NCBI GenBank assembly: GCA_028023455.1
Contig: JAQFVV010006627.1
Location: 434,001-498,000 of the forward strand
Reading direction: 5' to 3'
Length of the DNA stretch: 64,000 bases
Origin: Epiperipatus broadwayi
Lineage: Eukaryota > Onychophora > Udeonychophora > Euonychophora > Peripatidae
In this document: one piece after another, positions 34,651 to 48,486 of the stretch
How positions within the stretch are numbered: the stretch's first letter is position 1
How the letters are laid out: every line of letters begins with the position of its first letter
Program-made: the position numbers and the translations under genes
The notes under the pieces: model-generated
Database searches by the model: none
Told to the model about the DNA's origin: nothing
What the model saw: only the letters and a program-made list of their open reading frames with translations

Positions 34651-34967
34651 TAACTAGCTGTACTCATGGCTTTGCTTGCAGTATTAGATCAAAAGAATGT
34701 AATGTAATTGATCATTAAAACATATTTAAATAATATTTACATGAAGTAATAATATATGAGATATTAACAGCAGGTAAATATAACTATTGTAATGAATTTT
34801 TAAAAAGAAAGTTGTAGATCAATTTTAACTGTTTTGATAACTCAAATGTTATTATTATTTCATATAAATATTCTTTAAATATATTTTAATTCTCAATTAC
34901 ATTTTATTTTACTAATGTCAGCAAAGCTGACCCATGACTTTGCATGTGTTAGTAGAATAACAAAAAA
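34651..34967. repeat. Two copies of a short dispersed motif
   Basis: ACTAGCTGTACTCATGGCTT (about 34652) and AAGCTGACCCATGACTTTGC (about 34925) are both followed by a GTTAGTA-like word. They look like worn copies of a TAGCTGxxCCCATGGCTTTGC repeat. The sequence after the first copy, AATATTTACATGAAGTAATA, recurs at about 41535. Confidence 0.35.
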
Positions 34968-36668
34968 AAAAAAATGATGTAAGAAAGTATAACTGTGAAC
35001 TAGCAAGGAAAGCTGTAGAAGAGAATAAAAGTCTCAAGAGTGTAAAACAACATTTTGTATTGCTAGGAAATTTATATCTGCAATAAGAAAAAAAGATGGA
35101 ATTACTACTAAAAAGAGAGATGACATCAGGAAATGGGTAGAAGACTTTTATCAAGAATTATATAGTAATAAACAACAAATACCTTTATCAATTATATCTT
35201 CCGAATTGCCCAGAATTTTAAATGAAGAAGTGAGACATGCAATTAAATTTATGAAGAAAGGAAAGACTCCACACAATGATGGAATTATAATTGATATATT
35301 AAAAGAATCAGATGAAGAAATCGGAAATTTTTTAGCAATGTTATGTACCAAACGTCTAAATGATAAAGATGTATCAAATGATTGGAAGAATGCAGTATTA
35401 ATATTAATATTTTAAAAAGGTGATAAAGATCTATCAGTCTTTTATCGGTTTTATACAAAATTTTTACTAAGATAATTACAACTCATCTACAGAGAACATT
35501 GGATTAATAAGCTGGATTTAAAAGTGGTTTTAGTACAATAGATCATATCCAGGTATTGAGAGAAGTTATAGAAAGGACAAATGAATATGAGTTGACATTA
35601 TGCTTTGGATTTGCAATTATAAAAAGTCATTTGATTCTATAAACATTTTTTCAGTGATTAAAGCATTGAATCATCAATGTATAGATCCAGGATATTGTCA
35701 TATTTTAAAGAATATTTATAAAAATGGAACAGCAACAACTAGATTACATAATGATACTAGGAAAGTCAACATTGAGAAGGGTGTAAGACAGGGTGGTCTC
35801 CAAAACATTTTACAGCAGTGCTGCAAGAAGTATTTTGTGAATTAAAATGAGAAGCTAAAGGAGTGAAAGTAAATGGAGATTATTTTAGTCATTTAGATTT
35901 TGCAGTTGATGTAGTTGTTTTTGGAAATAATGCTTTAGAGCTGCAGGGAATATTACAGGAGTTATCAGATGTAAGGAGAACTAAAGATAAATATTAAAAA
36001 GACTAAAGTAATGTTTAATGGATTTTCTCACAATATGAAAATAAAGATTAATTATGATGAGTTAGAAGAAGTTAACAGTTACAAATACCTTGGTCAGATT
36101 ATTAATACAGATGGAAACATAATGGATGAAATTAATCATAGAATTAAACTTGTTTGGAGTGCTTTTGGTAGAAATAACTTAATACTAAAAGGAAATATGC
36201 CTATGTGTTTGAAAAATAAGATTTTTAATAAATGGGTTTTACGAATTCTTACTTACGGATCTGAGACTTGGTTACTTTATAAAAGTCAAAACAGAGACAT
36301 CAAACCACTCAAAGAAGTATGGAGAGATGCATATTGGGAGTAACAAGAAGAGATCAAAAATGCAATGTATGGGTAAGAGAACAAACGGGTATTACTGACC
36401 TCATTGAAAAAATTAAAAGACTGAAGAGGAGTTGGGCTGAATATATTGCTAGAAAAGATAATAATAGATGGACAATTGAAATCTTAAACTGGATTCCAAG
36501 AGATTGTAAAAGACTCAGAAAGAGGCCACATGTGAGATGGATGGATGAAATAAGAAAGGATGCAGGGATGATGTGCAGAAGAGAACCTAAAGATCGGAGA
36601 AGATGGATTGAACTTGGAGAGACTTTCATCCTGCAATGGATTGATAATGATTGATGATGATGATGAAT
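34968..36668 (+). mobile_element. RTE-like LINE copy C, 5'-truncated and broken
   Basis: This plus-strand copy starts further upstream in the element than copy B, including a basic region before the reverse transcriptase, and ends in the ATGATGATGATG-type 3' tail. Similarity to copy B is high. Possible duplications (TAGAATAACAAAA before, TAGATAATAAAAA after) are imperfect and not claimed as a TSD. Confidence 0.85.
35101..36654 (+). pseudogene. RTE reverse transcriptase, multiple frame breaks
   Basis: The gene is split into four main frames (35206-35415, 35600-35845, 36011-36343, 36319-36654). A deletion near 35410-35440 removes most of the KKGDKEDIRNYRPIS block. Motif A is broken by a frameshift (CNYKKSFDSI). 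Motif B is damaged, and motif C reads FAVD instead of FADD, so a catalytic aspartate is lost. The C-terminal part is well preserved: YLGQIINTDGN, then LTYGSETW, and an end at WIDND followed by a stop at 36654. This shows where the family's protein normally terminates. The copy is inactive. Confidence 0.85.
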
Positions 36669-38300
36669 AGATAATAAAAATAAAAGTTTATAATGCAGAT
36701 GATTTTTAAATATATTTCTAATTTGTATAGATTGTGACCTAAATGGGCACAAGGAACAAATTTTAAATAAATAACATTGTGTCAGTAATAACCAATTATG
36801 TTTAATTAAAAAAAAAGTGAAATAACATGAAATTTTAAATAGATTCACTTTAAAGATCCATAACCTTGTTTGGAGAAGTTACTTTCAGATGCTGTTTAGA
36901 AGTTTTAGAAACATTTAGTATTTCTTTATGAATATTTGATGATATAAGGAGGGTGACTTGTCCCAGGAACTATTAATGTGTAGGTTGAGTAAATGCAAAT
37001 TCATTTTATTTGTTTGTGAGACAGTCATTGATATTTGCTTAGTGATTTGCTGGTTTATTTGTTCATTAATACTTCAGTCCATAGCATAGTTAATACAGTA
37101 TATTCGAGTAGTGGTCATATAAGCTTTTATTTGATCAGATTGGTTTAGTGTTTATATTGCGGCATATGTGTGTTTATGCCATCCAACACCTTCATCTTTC
37201 ATTCATGTATTTAATTATGGTACCAAATTCTATATTTTTACAGTGAAATACATAAATTTATAATCGACATCTCTGATAACCAATTTGAATGCATTTTAAA
37301 TGTCTAATGGATTGATGGATCGGTGGATTGTTGGTTAGACCAAATACCCTATCAACTACATTATTTATTTTATTTTTTTTGTTTCGAAAACTACATTATT
37401 TGTTAAATAATGTTTTTTTTTATTATTATTTAAGAGTGTAGAGATTATTATTTTTTTATTGATTTAATTTGATTAATATTATTTAGAAGTCAGAATGATT
37501 TTATTTTTCAAGAGAGAAAAAGTTATTGAATATTTCCAGCTAATTATCTTAGTGCAAAGGGTGGGATTAACCTTCTTGAGGTTGGCCTTTGGGAGAAGTG
37601 ATCCTTATCTCCCTCTCTATGTGGTAGTTGCAATCACCGTCTTCTGGAGGTGAAGCTGGTTAATAATCAATTTAAATTTTAAAGTGTAACTTTCTGTAAG
37701 TATATTTTTTTACTATAAAACTAGTATCGAAATTTAAAAAAAAAAAATTAATAATGAAAGAATGAGAACATAGTCGACTTCAAGCAAGGTATATCACACT
37801 ATCTTTCAATCATCTAACTTTTAGATTTAATATTATTGTTTAAAATGTATATGTGTGACTATCACTTAAATTTGACTTATATGACCTCAATGTTTAGTAC
37901 TAATGATAAAATGGAATTGTGTGAAATTTGCTATTTTATGAGAAAGGTTATGCAGAACTTTGTAACAAAATATTTCATAGACCCTAAAATAAAAATTTCT
38001 GCTAGCTGTATACAGGTAAAACTCAAAAGAATGGATGCATGTCAGTTTAGTATATCGTGCTATAATTTATTATCGGGTGAGGATTGTATTTATCCATTCA
38101 TATCTTATAAGATGAAAGAATTGAATGCGTGGCTTATATAAAACTAACAGATAATCGATGTCTACTAAATGTGCATATAACTTGAGTGGAAGAGCTTGAA
38201 TATTATATGTATATATTTTACTCATTGTTCCCCTCGTTTATACTCAACTTATAAACAAGTATTGTCATTTAAGGAATTGTGTATACTAAAATGAATATCG
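36669..38300. other. Non-coding stretch of milder A+T bias
   Basis: Includes a richer segment at 37560-37665 (GGGATTAACCTTCTTGAGGT and CACCGTCTTCTGGAGGTGAA). The 101-codon frame 37836-38141 has several cysteines but no recognisable domain. Nothing else was identified. Confidence 0.35.
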
Positions 38301-38499
38301 TAATAATGTGAAAGCTACAGCCTTCAACAGATACGCCTTAAACATGCTAACATGACAGCCAATAAGATGGAATAATGACATCACATGGACCTCTCAATTC
38401 TCAAACACAAGTCAGAACTATAAGAAAAAGAGATGGACCCATCTTCATCTATGCATGTTTAAGGCGTATCTGTTGAAGGCTGTAGCTTTCACCTTATTA
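38301..38499. mobile_element. 199-bp MITE with ~47-bp terminal inverted repeats
   Basis: The left end TAATAATGTGAAAGCTACAG continues through CCTTCAACAGATACGCCTTA and AACATG; the right end is its complement with only one or two mismatches. The 100-bp middle is not palindromic and has no frame. No matching autonomous element is in the window. Confidence 0.85.
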
Positions 38500-41299
38500 A
38501 ATGTTAATTTGTGAAAAACTAGTGTTCCCTGCAGAAATTTATAAGATTTATTGCTGAGTCATAAATTGCATAATTACCAATGAATTAAATGATAAAATAT
38601 TATTTAAAATCTGCAGCAGTAAGCATTACTTTATCATTATCAAAAAAAAAACGGAAACAAAAGCAATATTCAATACTTCGCATGCTATTTCGTCAGCAAT
38701 CTCACTTAGCTGTTGCTAAGAATCTTTGAATGTGCCCTTCAATTGGATTCAAATGTGTATTATCCATCCTGCACAATTCATTTATATGTCTACTAATATT
38801 TATTCATTTTGTAATTATTACCGTTATTTTCATATATGCCTAAGAAGCTTTATTTATAGACTGTACAAATGAATTTCTATTTTCTCGTTAAAAGAAGATT
38901 TTAATCATTTTTATATTGTTAGTATAGGATAGATAGGTAGATCAATTTATTTGTCTTATATATTGTTTCTTTGCTCCAAGATTGTCTCAGACATATATAA
39001 TACGAAAGTATTATACTGGGTAATTGATTATTATTTAGATGTAACTTCTTTTATATGTTTTGTGTGCTTATGATATTAGTAGAAGTGTTTATTTGCTATT
39101 GCAAAACCAATACTTGGTTTAAAAGGGGGCATAAATGCACAAAAGAGTGTTTTCTCTTTGTGTTGTCAGAAATGACGAGGTCTATTTAATAATAATTATT
39201 ATACTTCAAATTTAAAACAGTTATAGTTCGTCACGAATTAGAAATTTTTTTTCGATTTATTTATTAATATTGGTATAGCAGTTATGTTATGAACACCTTG
39301 TGAAATTATTTTGTGTGTTGTTATGAGTATGTGCCTATTTGTATGACTCGTATATAACTATTGAATTTATGGTCGTTTGACTCGTATTTTCCTGGTCGGT
39401 TTCGGATGATGTAATATGCCAAAAGAGGTGAAGGAATTAGGAATCTTTATACGAATGATTTTTTTTTTAATGTTTAGAATGAAATATGTTAAGTAGCTAT
39501 GAGGAAAGAAATCATTAAGGATATATGTTATATTGTCAGGGATTGAAAAAACTCTCCCTTAGTTTATTTAGATATTCACCATGAGTGGATTATATGTCCT
39601 AGATGAGGTATTTGTGCACGATGATAATGATATTATACGAAGTGAAGCAATGTATTTCCCTTGTTTTCGGTGATGAGACTGAGTCCACACCAATATTGAA
39701 TCTCTGAGTAAGGTTAGGGAGTCACTATGTTTTGTCATTATTAGAATGAAGAAGGTCTTGTCCCTCATGTCCACTTAGGAATTTTTTTTTGTTTTATCAT
39801 ATTGCCCATAGCTATGTGCAATGTAGTTTGTCAATGAAAATAAAGGTAGGATTAGCTTCTTTTATGGAATATCTACAGCAGAAGTAATTACTATAGTTGT
39901 TGGCTGGTCTATGGCATTATCCATATTATATTTTACTTCTTAATTTTATAAGCAAACCAACAGGATGTAATTGTATTTGTTATATCGTAGCGTGTGGCAT
40001 AATATAGAAGCATACATGAAATGCTATTGATTCTGAAAATATGGAAGAGTTTTATCACTGGATTTGCAAATTTTAGGTAAATATTTCAAATCATATCACA
40101 CTAATCATCAAATCCTCAGAATGAATCATCCTTATTTTAAATGAGTAAAAAGAATGTGTAGCTAGTTAATAGAATTGTGTGACTTATTAAAGAGTTATTC
40201 TCTGGATGGTCAGACTTGTTTAACTTTCATGCAATTGTATAATAGGATGATTCCTGTAAATTTACATGCTTGCTGCCTATTGCATTGTTTAATTACCCCA
40301 ATGTTAGTTTGTTTGACAAAGAATATTAGAGTTAGCTGATAATACAGATATATGTGAAGTAAAAGTGTAAAGATGTTTATTTTAATTGCATAATGTAATA
40401 AATGTTTTATTTATTTTAAACTTTGTTGAGAGTTATTCTTTTATAGACATTCACATTCTGAATTTCCACACCTACATATCCAATACAATGTAATTGCACT
40501 TTTTCATGAATTAATGAGGAATATGTTAAGATCTGATGATATTATTTTTTCGACCTAGACATTATATGAAATGCTTAATTATTTGATGAACTCATGGGAA
40601 GTTCTGTACTCAGTTATTATATGGATAATGATTTGAAATGAAAAGTTACCCAGTTTCTTTCATTATCTCATTGCTACTTCATTAGAACAATACTCAATTT
40701 TATATCGTTACCCTTCATGGTATTAATTATTAGATGTTATATTATAAGAATTTTTAAATAAGTATATAATAAAATCCCAAGATATTCCCTTAGCGTTTCC
40801 AAATAAATATTAATTTAGTCATTTAATTTAAACTTATTATACAGTAAAAGCTGATTAGGGTTATATCTTTCTTCTGTCTTCTTAAAGTATTACCATGGTT
40901 AGTCACAAGTATATTCGGATGATGGGAGAAGTTAAGCTTGAGCTATAACTTATTAGTTTGAATGAATGGAACTTTGTGAATTTCAACAACTTATTCATTA
41001 CGAAACAGAGGAGATATTTTATTCTTAATGATTTATAATATTTTCCTTCATATTATTTACATTTTATATATCATAGTATTCTGTAGCCCACTGCTGAGCT
41101 AAGCTATAGTCGGTCATTATTAAAAGAGTCCCGATAGTATCTCAAATGGAGTCAGATTATTAACTTATTCTATTGTCAATAGAATTTGTGCCCTGGGTAT
41201 TTATTCATAAATAATTTAAGATTGGTGTAACGGGGTTACAATATATATAAGGAGAATATATTCTGAGTAGTAGACATTTTTTAAGATATTATCAAAATT
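38500..41299. other. Non-coding stretch, few repeats
   Basis: Composition is less homopolymeric than elsewhere and no transposon was recognised. The 68-codon minus-strand frame at 39568-39774 is mixed in composition but matches nothing I know. It could include untranslated or intronic sequence of a host gene; there is no direct evidence. Confidence 0.35.
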
Positions 41300-41540
41300 T
41301 CATTTTTATTGTATTGGATACCAAATAGAAATTTTCCTTAATAATTCTCTTCATTTCTCTAGCTATTCTTTCACTGTTATTAGAAAGTTTGATAATTAAA
41401 ATATATTTATGTATTTTATATTCAATTTTTAATGTATTGAATACCAAATAAAATTTTTACTTCAATTCTCTCCATTTTACTAGTTGTCCCATTGCATTAG
41501 TAGAAAGTTTGTTAATTAAAATATATTTGCATAATATTTA
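41300..41540. repeat. Two-copy tandem duplication, ~122 bp
   Basis: TGTATTGGATACCAAATAGA (about 41309) and TGTATTGAATACCAAATAAA (about 41431) start two copies. Both end in AGAAAGTTTG(A/T)TAATTAAAATATATTT. Confidence 0.65.
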
Positions 41541-42212
41541 CATGAAATAATTATCAACAGTAGTATTTAAAAAAACATAACTTTTATTAAATACAATAAA
41601 TTGTAATTTTACAATAAATTATTTTATATTTTTGATGTGATAGTTTTTATAACGGCTATAAAATTTTAATGCATTGTAATATATACAAATGAGAAATTAA
41701 ATATATGATCGAAATGAAGTTTAAATGTTTTAAAATATATTTATTGAATAAAATTTTACCTAGATTATTAAAAACTAATGGCTTCTCATTTCTCTAGTAT
41801 GTATTTCAATATGCAGGTCACAATATTTTACTTTATCTCACGAGAATCTACTTAAAGGGGATGGGTAAAAGTTTATCAAATTGAATATGTTTTTGCTGTA
41901 ACTTCAGTATTTGAAAACCCACTTATTCATGTGTTAAGTATATTTTAACTGACATCCTAAAAGTTCATCAAATTCAATATTTCTTTTGTTGTACTGATTC
42001 CATTTAAAATTTTACTTTACACATTTAATTAAATATAGATTTAAACTGAAATTCTAAAACTTAATCAAATTCATTATTATAACAGAGATAAATTGTCCTT
42101 ATACAAATAAAAAATTAAATATAGGTGGTACAGACAAATTTATTTACAAAATCAAATTTTATCTTGCTCTACCAAAAACTATATTTTTTGTTTAAAAAAT
42201 TTTCCAACTATA
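41541..42212. other. A+T-rich stretch, nothing recognised
   Basis: No gene or repeat supported. Confidence 0.4.
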
Positions 42213-42214
42213 TA

Positions 42215-43505
42215 CACCTGGGTCTCATTTTATGCGGTAGATAAGTTCCTCTGAAAATGCGCACGAAAGAAATCGCACAAAAATAGACTTAACTTACCAT
42301 GAAAAATGGGTGATGCATACTGTAATTTTTCAAAAATCACATAAAAGCAAAGCAACAACGTAAAATTACTTTAAAATTCGCATAAATAAAATAAAATATG
42401 ACTAATAAAAAATTTCAAATTTGAAAAAAATTGATACAAGACAAACTTTTTTACTTTTTTTATTAACTACAGTATTTAATTTGATTCAAAACAATATGTT
42501 TTTATGCGTAATTTACATTTTTTTTATACATGTACATTATTTTAATCATTATTGCTATTTGTGATATGATGTGAGGTACAGTAGCTTCTCCTTAAACGAA
42601 GTCAAGAGGAAATACAACTAAAACGTTTTCCAATCACTGTTGATCCTTCCCATTTTGCTAAGCAATCTAAAATTGAAATTTTTGTTTACAAAGAAATTCA
42701 TTTTCTTGGGTGTTTTTTTGTTTCCATTAGAGTAAACTAAAAGTTTAAAATAAAATAAGAACTTAAGACTTACGATAATAAAAAGACACCGACTTATCAC
42801 TGTTGGGCAAAATTTGATTAAAACTAACAATTAAAAATTAAATTCTTATTTTTGTCTTTGATTTTTTAATTTTCAATTCCATTTAAAAATCAAATTTCGT
42901 TTCATATCACCTTAATTTCAGATCATGTTACGTAATTTTTAATTGTTAATTACAATTAAAAATCAGATTTTAATTGTCAAATTTAATTGTGCCCACCGCT
43001 GTTACTCACCTTTTTAAAATAAACTTGCGGACACTAAATGATTAATTAATTATGTACTTTTTTTATAAAAAGCAAAAATAGAACATGATTTAAAATGCAA
43101 AAACAACAATGTGCATAGTATTTTTCATCTATAACGTTTGAACAAATTTACATTATAGTCTTGTAAAATTTAATGTGTGTATATAAAATGGGGAAATTGT
43201 GATTTTTAGTGAATTATGAACTTCTTTATTGCATAAAATCTATTACAGTACTATTATAAAGCACTGAAAATATTGAAATTATTAGATGGAAGTCGAACTC
43301 TGATAATGCGCTTTTACTTTAAATGTGACGTGGGGGTGTGAAATTTATAATATTTAAAGTAATAGCACATTATCGGAGCTCGACTTCTGATCTAATAATT
43401 TTTATCGCATAAAAGAAAACCACATACAAAGATATTAAGAAGAAACATGAATCGCATAACTTCAAAATTGCATTAAATAAATCCGCATAAAACAAGACCC
43501 GGGTG
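42215..43505. mobile_element. pogo/Tigger-like non-autonomous DNA transposon
   Basis: Ends are CACCTGGGTCTCATTTTATG at the left and, complemented, CACCCGGGTCTTGTTTTATG at the right, continuing GCGG on both sides. Each end is flanked by TA (42213-42214 and 43506-43507), the target duplicated by Tc1/mariner/pogo elements. Subterminal sequence with ATGCGG, AAGTTCCTCTG and AATCGCA words is typical of pogo/Tigger ends. No transposase frame is present inside, so it would depend on a relative. A small palindrome is nested at 43277-43401. Confidence 0.75.
43277..43401. repeat. Nested 125-bp palindrome
   Basis: AAATTATTAGATGGAAGTCG and TCTGATAATGCGC at the left are answered in reverse complement by GCACATTATCGGAGC and CGACTTCTGATCTAATAATT at the right, around a 26-base G-rich loop. 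Probably a MITE inserted into the pogo-like element. Confidence 0.65.
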
Positions 43506-44944
43506 TAATCTCTTTATCAATGTTGCCCTCTTTTTGGGTTTTTTATAACATCATTCCAAAGTAGTTACGATACAAATTATTCCACACATTTTTATATTGC
43601 AAATTAAAAATTTTTTAAAACAATTGAAGCAAAAATGTATATGGTAGTAAAATTCTATACAAAAAAATAAAATTGTCCAAGAATCTTCAACATTGGTGCA
43701 ATATTTGTTGAATTATAAAATCACAAACTAACAAACTTTCACATATATTTAATGAAATAGATAAACTGTACAAGATAATGTTAAACACTGAATGCAATAA
43801 TTTGGTTTTATATCATTCAGACGAAAAGAAGAAAGTTCCATGACTGACATAGCTATTATTTTGATTTACGTAAAAGTGACAAGATAAATATTTTACTTCT
43901 GAAAATTTTAAATAAAATTATTTTAACCATAAACTTGAAGCTTGAAGCAGATCTTAATATATTAATAATTTTCACTAAATATTCATTACTATAGAAGATT
44001 AAAATTAAACATTTCTGGGATGTCTTAGAATGTTTTTCATAGTATATACTCTATTAGAAGCAGATCTCTTCTGAAATGAGATGAGCAATGAATGATTGAG
44101 ATTATTTTCTGTTTCATTAATTCTACATTCTTGGAAAAATATACCAATCAGACAATATCAAATTTGCACAATAACTAAAACAAATTAAAATCTGTCTGTC
44201 AACTTCCAATTATAATTTTTTCTTTAAGAGAAATAATCCTGCCTTGCTCCAAGATTTTTTTAATTTTGAAATGTGAAGTTAGAGTATGACAATAAAAAAT
44301 TATTATGCTAAAATAAGTGATATTGGAAAAAAAATTAAATAATTAGCTTTTTGACTTAATATTTATTCATCATATTAGATTAAAAAAACATTGTTAAAAG
44401 TTAATGTTGTAGATGGCTTCCTGTTGAAAATAATATTCTAAAAAGTAGAGAAATATTTTAACATAAGTTAAAAATGACTGTTATGTATAGTCTTAATGTT
44501 ATTGTGATTATAATGTTTACTTTTTAAATGAAACTGTTTAGAATAGTTCTATTTAAATAAGATGAAATTTAAGACAAATTCCCATTACTTTTTTTCTACC
44601 AAAAGAAGTATAGAACTCATTGATCTCTATTTTGTTTCTATTAAATTAAAAATAAATTATCTGAAATGTTTTTAAAAAGCTTAACTGAGAGAGAAATAAC
44701 AATATAAATAAAGTGATTGTTTAAAATGTCTCTAACTAATGGATCATATGAAATTCACTGACTTTACCTATCTGTTGTTAAGCTAAATAAATATTTCAAA
44801 ATAGCAAAACCAGTATGAACTAATTTATAGTTACTTAATCAAGTGCAACCAGAAATCAGAAGCAAACCATGCACACACACACATAAAATCTATTTAAATG
44901 CTAAAAATTATTTTGAATAAAATTAACTTGAATCAAATATATTA
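43506..44944. other. A+T-rich stretch, nothing recognised
   Basis: Starts with the right TA duplication of the pogo-like element. No further features. Confidence 0.4.
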
Positions 44945-45400
44945 TAACGGAACCTGCTACCCCCAAAGTTGATGGTGCCATATATACTGGAATCACGGGC
45001 TACACCATACGATGACGCGAATATGGATAAGTAGTTGGATAACTTGAATGAAATGTGTCAACCAACCTACAACAAGTCATATCCTAAATTTATGATTCGA
45101 TGGACATTTGGGTGCGTCAGATGTTACAGAATCAGCAATGGCATATAACAAAGGGAGCGCATCTCACTACTGTTAGACCTAGGCCTTTGAATAGGATGCT
45201 AAAGATGTCACAATGAAATGCCCAGTTCCAAATCACATCTACTTTCAATAGACTAACTTACAGTTTACTTAAAATATTTCAATATGATTTAGACCAGTAC
45301 ATATTCATTACATCTCCCTTTTTAGGCCCCATTACGCCACAGAATTCAAACTCTGGGAGTTCTTGCAGTCAGCTTTCTTCAGGGGTGAACTTACTCAATT
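44945..45400. other. G+C-richer unclassified segment
   Basis: From CGGAACCTGCTACCCCCAAA to about 45400 the sequence is clearly richer in G+C and CpG than its flanks. Frames are interrupted on both strands, although one forward frame reads LGASDVTESAMAYNKGSASH without stops. This looks like a degraded coding or regulatory part of a transposon, but no family is recognised. Confidence 0.3.
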
Positions 45401-45486
45401 ATTAACAAATATGCCTATATATAAGCATAGATATAGGAAAATACTGATGATGATTAATTATTTAAAAGTGCAATTCATAACGATGA

Positions 45487-45632
45487 TGATGATCATCAAA
45501 CCTTTAATGTTGTAAATGCACAATGATGATGGTGATGATCAAATACCTAGTGGTATAAATGCACAGTGATGATGGTAATGATCAAACATCTAGTGGTATA
45601 AATGCACAATGATGATGGCGATGATCAACCAG
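45487..45632. repeat. 43-bp minisatellite, ~3.5 copies
   Basis: The unit runs AATGATGATGGTGATGATCA, then AA(A/T)(C)A(C/T)CTAGTGGTATAAATGCAC. Three units are nearly identical and a fourth is partial. Confidence 0.8.
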
Positions 45633-48486
45633 AGATCAGATTGGTTTAAATTACTTAATTTATTAACAACATATATAATAAATATTTACAAACAAAAAAT
45701 AAAATAGATAAATATTCTGTTATCAAGAATGGTTTTTCTATCATCTTGATGGCTTCATACAACAGAAACAAAATAATTTGAAGTATATTATATACAAAAT
45801 TATACTATACAATTCATTAAATATATACATAAAATAAAAATAAAAAAGCAAAATGAGAGTTCACTAATTCTAAAACTACCCAATTAATGTAATTATTAGA
45901 ATGATATTTTTAGGCTAGGGTAAATATATCATAATTTAACTTTTTTTTTTACAAAAAATATATATATATAGCCCCACTCCCATTTATTTGTGTGTGTGAG
46001 TCATAGTAAATATTAATGATAGATACAAAGAAAGACCTCTTACTCAGTGGGTTAATTGTGCATTCAGAAATAAAACAAAATTACAAGTAAATATTATTAA
46101 AACTTATTAGATTATCTAGTCTTGTCCTAAAGTTTTGCCCTCAATGTTAAATATATAACAACTTTACTTGAGGTGAGGTTACCTTGATGGATCAATGTTG
46201 AATTCTAGAGGAATCTGAAAATTTACTTTTATTAAAAAAAATAATACATATTAATTGAAGAGGATTCATTTTTTAATTTACATCAACATGATATTTATCC
46301 ATCCACTGCTTCCACTTTTAAATTGCAGGTGATTGAATTTGAAAAGTGAATCTTAAATACACAATTAAAAAAAAAATACAATATATAAACTTTCAAATAA
46401 AAATGACAAAAGCAAAAAAAAAAAAAAAATCACATGAATCAAAATGCATATTTACCCTGAGGAAAGCAAATGTCAATCTCCATGCATACTGTTCTTGTTC
46501 ACCAACTCATGCTTCTTGATTTAAACAAACACATACAAAATATTTCTCCTGAACATATATAAATCCATGGAAGATTGCTGTACACCAGCGCTCTATAAGA
46601 CAGACATCTTGATGGAAAATTTTATAATTTCATAATTCCATAATGACATTGAAGCTAGTTTTGGAAAATCCCACAGCATTGACTTTTTTAACCCTGAATA
46701 CATTGTAATGATTCCTTTTATAAACTGTTATTTATAACATGGCGTAAATATATATAAAAATAGCTTTTAAAGACAATAGTTAATTTTTAAGTAGTTTAAC
46801 ATTTTTTTTCCCATCATTTTCATAATAATGAATTCAATCTTGCAAAAATTAAAGTTTAACTTTCCAATTTTCTTCTATCCAAAATAAAGATTTTATATCA
46901 TCTAGAAACTACAAATATTAAAATTTTACTGTTTTTAGACGCCAAATAGTTTTTTCTTTTTTTTAAAAAAAAAATAAAAAACTTTTTATCTGCTGTCTGC
47001 TCATTTTTGGATTTTTTTTTAAGAGAAGAACACTACTTTGTCACATGCTAGTTAAAATCCTATTGTTACAACTTAATAAAAAAAAAAAAACAAGTTATAA
47101 AATATTATTTTTATTTAATTTTCATTATTCCAAATTCGATCATTTATCAACAATTTTGACCTCATAATTTTTTATCTTTTATTATGTTCATTCTATAAGT
47201 CAATCAATTAGTATTTTTAGTTAATGAAATTAAATGAATAAAAGAAAAACAATTTCTACCAATAGACGAACATATTAGTTTATATGCATATATACTTCAT
47301 GTGTAAAGCAAATTTGTTTGCTTTCTCACAATAGATAAAAAAATAATTAATTTCTCAAACATATCAGTTAATATGTATGTTTATACATGTATCTACTACA
47401 TGTGTATAAGCAAGTATATAAGATATTTTATTTGCATACCACTTGGTTGTGAAAGAAATTGGGGCAGGTGTGAAGGCTAGTTGTAAGCCATCTCTTACAA
47501 CATATATAAAAAGTCTTTTGCTTTCATTGGATATTAGGACTCAAACAAACAAAGAAGAAAAGATAGTTGATATAGATTGCCAAGAATGACTTCAGACTCA
47601 TCTCATCATCTAAACTGAATCATTAAGAAGTCAAATCTATTATAATAAATGAAACTCTTGATGTGTAAAAATAGTTTACGTAAGAATTATCCTCACTATT
47701 CTAGGTCATGATTATATCTTTAAAAAAATATAATAAATTGTTGGACAATTTTATAAGACATTATAGATAAGTTGCATTGTATTGTTTTTTCCCCAACTGT
47801 ACTTAAGATGAATGTTAATATAATTGATATATGACTAATACAAACTTTTTTTAAAAAAAAAAATGCTGCCAAGAAAGCAGTTACTATTTGTATAGATTAT
47901 TTTCCAAAGAAAAAATAATATGAATTCAAAAATAAATTAAAACTTTTTTCTAATTATATTAAAAAAAAGAATGTAAAGAGAAAAATATCAAGAAATTTTA
48001 AAACAAGTTTTCAAATTTTACCAAATAAATTTATAGCATAATTCTCAAGAACTTTAAAACAATATACATCTATCTTTTCACTATTAACATCTGAACATTT
48101 ATATGTGTAATATTACAAGTAAATTTATTATAAATAAAATTAATATATTTTTTTCTTACTTGTAATTTAATTTTCTAATACAAAACTTATTTTCAGACTG
48201 ATTTTGTAAATCATTATAATTTTTTTTTTCACATTTAGCTGATAAGTCACACTTCTTTTCCAAATTTTGTATCCATAAAAGGGGGGTGCTTCTTAAATTG
48301 AAAACGAAAATTTTTAACATCTTATATATTTCTGCCGATGTTATAGTATTACGTTCATTGATAGCAGTTCACATTTTTCTGAGTTAATCCATTTGCTCTT
48401 TGATCGCAGCTATGTAGAATTGTGTGGTATCTGGCTCTATTTTAATTTCAAGTTTTTTTTTTATTATCACTACAGTAATTTGAAGC
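45633..48486. other. A+T-rich non-coding stretch
   Basis: No gene supported. Poly-A and poly-T runs are frequent (about 46415, 46970, 47085). The 86-codon frame beginning at 48393 runs into the tandem duplication and is probably chance. Confidence 0.4.

Noticed and set aside
34968-36690. Target-site duplication for RTE copy C
   Set aside because: Candidate flanks TAGAATAACAAAA and TAGATAATAAAAA differ by indels in A-rich sequence, so the match is not meaningful.
36354-36848. 164-codon minus-strand open frame
   Set aside because: Antisense shadow of RTE copy C; no motif of its own.
42570-42620. Second nested pogo-type end (GTACAGTAGCTTCTCCTTAA)
   Set aside because: Resembles a pogo TIR, but no complementary partner end was found within the next kilobase.
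45447-45500. Possible hammerhead at CTGATGATGATT
   Set aside because: No GAAA box at a suitable distance and no stem I; the word comes from a GAT-rich simple repeat.
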